Of a DNA stretch of 64,000 bases, positions 61,740 through 64,000 are shown in pieces (positions within the stretch are counted from its first letter, which is position 1; every line of letters begins with the position of its first letter). The stretch lies in assembly GCF_000161795.2 (NCBI RefSeq), contig NZ_CP006882.1, positions 248,001 through 312,000 of the forward strand, read 5' to 3'. Position numbers and translations under genes: made by a program. The DNA is from Synechococcus sp. WH 8109 (GTDB taxonomy: Bacteria; Cyanobacteriota; Cyanobacteriia; PCC-6307; Cyanobiaceae). The notes under the pieces were generated by a model that was not told the DNA's origin, made no database searches, and worked only from the letters and a program-made list of their open reading frames with translations.

Positions 61740-63068
61740 TCAGGGCTTGCGCAAGCGCCCATCACTGTTGAGCAACTCACGGGCAGATCCTCCCAGGCTG
61801 CTGCTCGGCATCAGCTTGGTTTCCTCTTCGGCTGGCTGCTGAGGCTCCGCCGGCTTCTCCGGGGCGGGAGTGGGAGGAGTGGGCCGAGCCGTTTCTGTTT
61901 TGGATGGCTGTTCAGCAGGTAGCTGTTCAGCAAGGTGCGGCTCAGGCTCCTGCCCATCGCTTTCCTCGGGTGCCTTGGGTTGGGGTGCGGCCTCGGGCTT
62001 GGTTTGAACCTCGTCCTCGACGACGGCCTCGGCTTTGATCTCAGCCTGAGGAAGGTCTCGGGGCTGTTCTGTCTTCTCTTGTTGTTTCTCCTCAGCCTTT
62101 TGAGGAGGCTCTGGCGAGGATTCGACCACCTCCAGAACGTCAGGCTCAGGGGAGCCGCTCAGGCGCGCGAGCTGGCTTTCGGTGAGACGTGGGCGCATCC
62201 AGCCCGGCTTGGCACCGGATGCAGCATTCAGATGGATCAGCTGATTGTTGAAGACCGGTGTGATCGGCTCACCCAGCCCATTCAGCAGTTCCATCTGAAT
62301 GTCGTGGCTGCTTGCGCCGTTCGATCCTTTGAGCCAAAGGGCTTCCTGGTGATCAACCAAAAAGCTGTCTCCGTCAATGCTGATGCGGAGCCGCCAACGT
62401 CCATCGCCCTCCCGCAGGTTTTGCAGCGGAGCATTCCAGATCAGCCAATCCACCAAAAGGGGTTGCAGGCCCTGCTCTCCAGCTGGTGAGACAGGGACCA
62501 GCCAGGGAGCATCGAGTTCGGGTTGTGTGCCCTGCAGTTTTTGCCAGAGGTGCAGGCGTCCCTGGATTGAGGCTCCCGGTATTTGAACAGCTTCTCCCCA
62601 GGGGTAAGCGGCCCAGGCGCTGAAGCGGTGACTGCCCGCTTCCAGGTCATCGATGCGAACCTTCAAGCGGCTTCCATCGCTTTCGCTCAGCCGTAGGGGA
62701 GCGCGGTTGTCGATTTGGAGCACCACATGGGGGCCCAGGCCCAATTCGGGGTCGCTGCTGAGGGGCCAGTCGTCGATTTCGAAACGCAGCTCAAGGGCGT
62801 CAGAGGTAACGATGCTGTCGTTGCTTGGATCGATCAGCCGCAGGGAGGGACGGTGCTGTTGCAGGTTCTGACGCAGCTGTTGCACTGCCCCTGGAGGAGC
62901 CACTTCCTGGAGCTTCCCGCTGGGGGCTGAACTCGGCAGCGGTTTGGCAGCGGATCCTGAATCGCGATTAAAGAATCCAGGGCGCGCATGAACAGGTAAG
63001 CCGGCACCAAGAAGCAGCACTGCAACCAGCAGAACAGCACATATCGACTTCAGGCCAGGGCGACGCAT
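61740..63068 (-). CDS. Exported Pro/Glu-rich hypothetical protein
   Basis: A 442-residue protein with a signal peptide (SICAVLLVAVLLLGAGLPVHA, about residues 8-28), a middle beta-rich domain (LRLIDPSNDSIVTSDALELR, then WAAYPWGEAVQIPG) and a long disordered Pro/Glu/Gln-rich tail from about residue 300. I do not recognise it. It lies divergent from psaA and upstream of the CbiG-CobJ gene on the same strand. Confidence 0.6.
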   Translation of the reverse strand: MRRPGLKSICAVLLVAVLLLGAGLPVHARPGFFNRDSGSAAKPLPSSAPSGKLQEVAPPGAVQQLRQNLQQHRPSLRLIDPSNDSIVTSDALELRFEIDDWPLSSDPELGLGPHVVLQIDNRAPLRLSESDGSRLKVRIDDLEAGSHRFSAWAAYPWGEAVQIPGASIQGRLHLWQKLQGTQPELDAPWLVPVSPAGEQGLQPLLVDWLIWNAPLQNLREGDGRWRLRISIDGDSFLVDHQEALWLKGSNGASSHDIQMELLNGLGEPITPVFNNQLIHLNAASGAKPGWMRPRLTESQLARLSGSPEPDVLEVVESSPEPPQKAEEKQQEKTEQPRDLPQAEIKAEAVVEDEVQTKPEAAPQPKAPEESDGQEPEPHLAEQLPAEQPSKTETARPTPPTPAPEKPAEPQQPAEEETKLMPSSSLGGSARELLNSDGRLRKP

Positions 63069-63472
63069 CGGGCATGAACAGATCCGATCATTCTGAACAA
63101 TCCGCCCTTCACTGTCAGAGTTTTAGTTATTTAGGAAGGAAATATGCGTGAAATTGTATTGCTTACTGCTTGAGATCTTTGTTGTTTCGCTGATTCTCAG
63201 CCTTCTGCAGACGCCTGTCGCTGACTGGCTCGCCAAGGGATTGAACCTTTGTAACTCAGGGCCCTTTAACCCCCATCTCCGCCCCTATGCTTCCGCCAGC
63301 GGTCCCCTCTTTGGGGCCCCAGCTTCAGTGCAGGCAAGGGGTTTCGACCCCTTTGCCGTACTGGCGCCCTAACGCTGATTCCTTGCGAATCCGTGTTCGG
63401 GGCCCCGATTGGCTTCGGCCCGTCGGAGGGGTGGCCCACCACCTCGAAACCCGTCCCTCGAGGAACGACTCG
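63069..63472. other. psaA upstream region
   Basis: A 404-nt region between the 61740 gene and psaA. It should carry the psaA promoter and leader; a possible -10 is TATGCT near 63287, but I see no convincing -35. A 74-codon plus-strand frame with a GTG start (63148-63372) contains a hydrophobic segment; I regard it as unlikely to be a gene. Confidence 0.5.
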
Positions 63473-64000
63473 ATGACCATCAGCCCACCTGAGCGTGGGA
63501 GTGACGCGAAAAGCCAGGTCGAGAAGGTTGACAATCCAGCAACCTTCGAGCTGTTCGGTAAGCCCGGACACTTCGACCGAGCTCTCGCGAAAGGTCCCAA
63601 AACCACCACCTGGGTTTGGAACCTTCACGCCAACGCTCACGACTTCGACGCTCACACGAGCGACCTTCAAGAGGTCTCTCGGCGGATCTTCTCCGCCCAT
63701 TTCGGCCACCTGGCCGTCATCTTCATCTGGCTCAGCGGTGCCTTCTTCCATGGCGCCCGCTTCTCCAACTATTCCGGTTGGCTTGCTGACCCCACCCATG
63801 TGAAGCCAAGCGCCCAGCAGGTCTGGGCCGTCTTCGGCCAAGAAGTCCTCAACGGCGACATGGGTGCCGGTTTCCAAGGCATCCAAATCACCTCAGGCCT
63901 CTTCCAGATGTGGCGGGCCTGGGGCATCACCAGCGAAACCCAACTCATGGCTCTGGCCATCGGTGCCCTGGTGATGGCCGGCCTCATGCTCAACGCCGGT
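63473..64000 (+). CDS. psaA: Photosystem I P700 apoprotein A1, N-terminal part (cut by window edge)
   Basis: The first 176 codons of psa[21 protein letters not shown], then [20 protein letters not shown] and the first membrane helices including [20 protein letters not shown], which carries chlorophyll-binding histidines. The frame stays open to the end of the window. Start is the ATG at 63473. It encodes half of the photosystem I core. Confidence 0.97.
   Translation, partial: MTISPPERGSDAKSQVEKVDNPATFELFGKPGHFDRALAKGPKTTTWVWNLHANAHDFDAHTSDLQEVSRRIFSAHFGHLAVIFIWLSGAFFHGARFSNYSGWLADPTHVKPSAQQVWAVFGQEVLNGDMGAGFQGIQITSGLFQMWRAWGITSETQLMALAIGALVMAGLMLNAG

Noticed and set aside
63148..63372. 74-codon frame in the psaA upstream region
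   Set aside because: It lies in the expected leader and has no recognised features; kept only as a low-confidence note.

Overview
The window looks like 64 kb of core chromosome from a marine picocyanobacterium, most likely Synechococcus of the 5.1 type. Evidence: psaA, psbA, psbO, the carotenoid hydroxylase crtR, ferredoxin-type glutamate synthase, ntcA with its own NtcA promoter, an ictB-family gene, LL-diaminopimelate aminotransferase, high GC, and very short intergenic spaces with many 1-4 nt gene overlaps. The species call rests on remembered protein similarity, not on a search. I saw no rRNA, CRISPR array, insertion sequence, integrase, prophage or defence island.

Layout. 0.0-4.4 kb: nitrogen regulator ntcA with DUF3084 and rph, then a CobO-like protein with a broken P-loop, dcd and thyX (dTMP supply), and the thioredoxin-like TxlA. 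4.5-9.5 kb: a membrane protein, a lytic transglycosylase, glmM and a BadF-type sugar kinase, a possible peptidoglycan/amino-sugar group. 9.5-16.7 kb: ictB, trmB, a FIST-domain protein, DUF3177 and ileS. 17.2-25.9 kb: tRNA-Leu, crtR, gatC, a creatininase-family protein, a queuosine-precursor-type transporter with a tiny coupled membrane protein, mpg, pyrB, a decayed NDH-2 gene, ycf20, tRNA-Ala and coaBC. 26.0-31.2 kb: psbO, sat, ftsH, an aldolase-like gene and a basic-tailed DNA-binding candidate. 31.3-38.4 kb: aroC, psbA (D1 with Glu130) divergent from a radical SAM protein, clpS with a CPBP protease, and dapL. 38.5-45.3 kb: a B12/radical SAM protein, rne, rnhB, DUF1997 and pheA. 45.3-51.7 kb: the str operon (rpsL-rpsG-fusA-tuf-rpsJ) followed by a LON-domain protein and an MPBQ methyltransferase. 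51.8-64 kb: an A-type Fe-S carrier, a NAGPA-like protein, gltB/glsF, a YciI protein, lipA, tRNA-Pro, a CbiG-CobJ fusion, a Pro/Glu-rich exported protein and the start of psaA.

How the genes work together. Photosynthesis genes (psbA, psbO, psaA, crtR, MPBQ methyltransferase, ftsH, ycf20) are spread across the window rather than clustered. Nitrogen control (NtcA) and assimilation (glutamate synthase) are both present. The best leads for a second look are the exact NtcA autoregulatory promoter, the degenerate CobO paralogue, the frameshifted NDH-2, the ribbon-helix-helix-like protein with a histone-like tail, the aldolase lacking an expected active-site arginine, the hairpin-rich psbA leader lacking a Shine-Dalgarno site, and the radical SAM gene divergent from psbA. 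None of these amounts to a clearly new multi-gene system.
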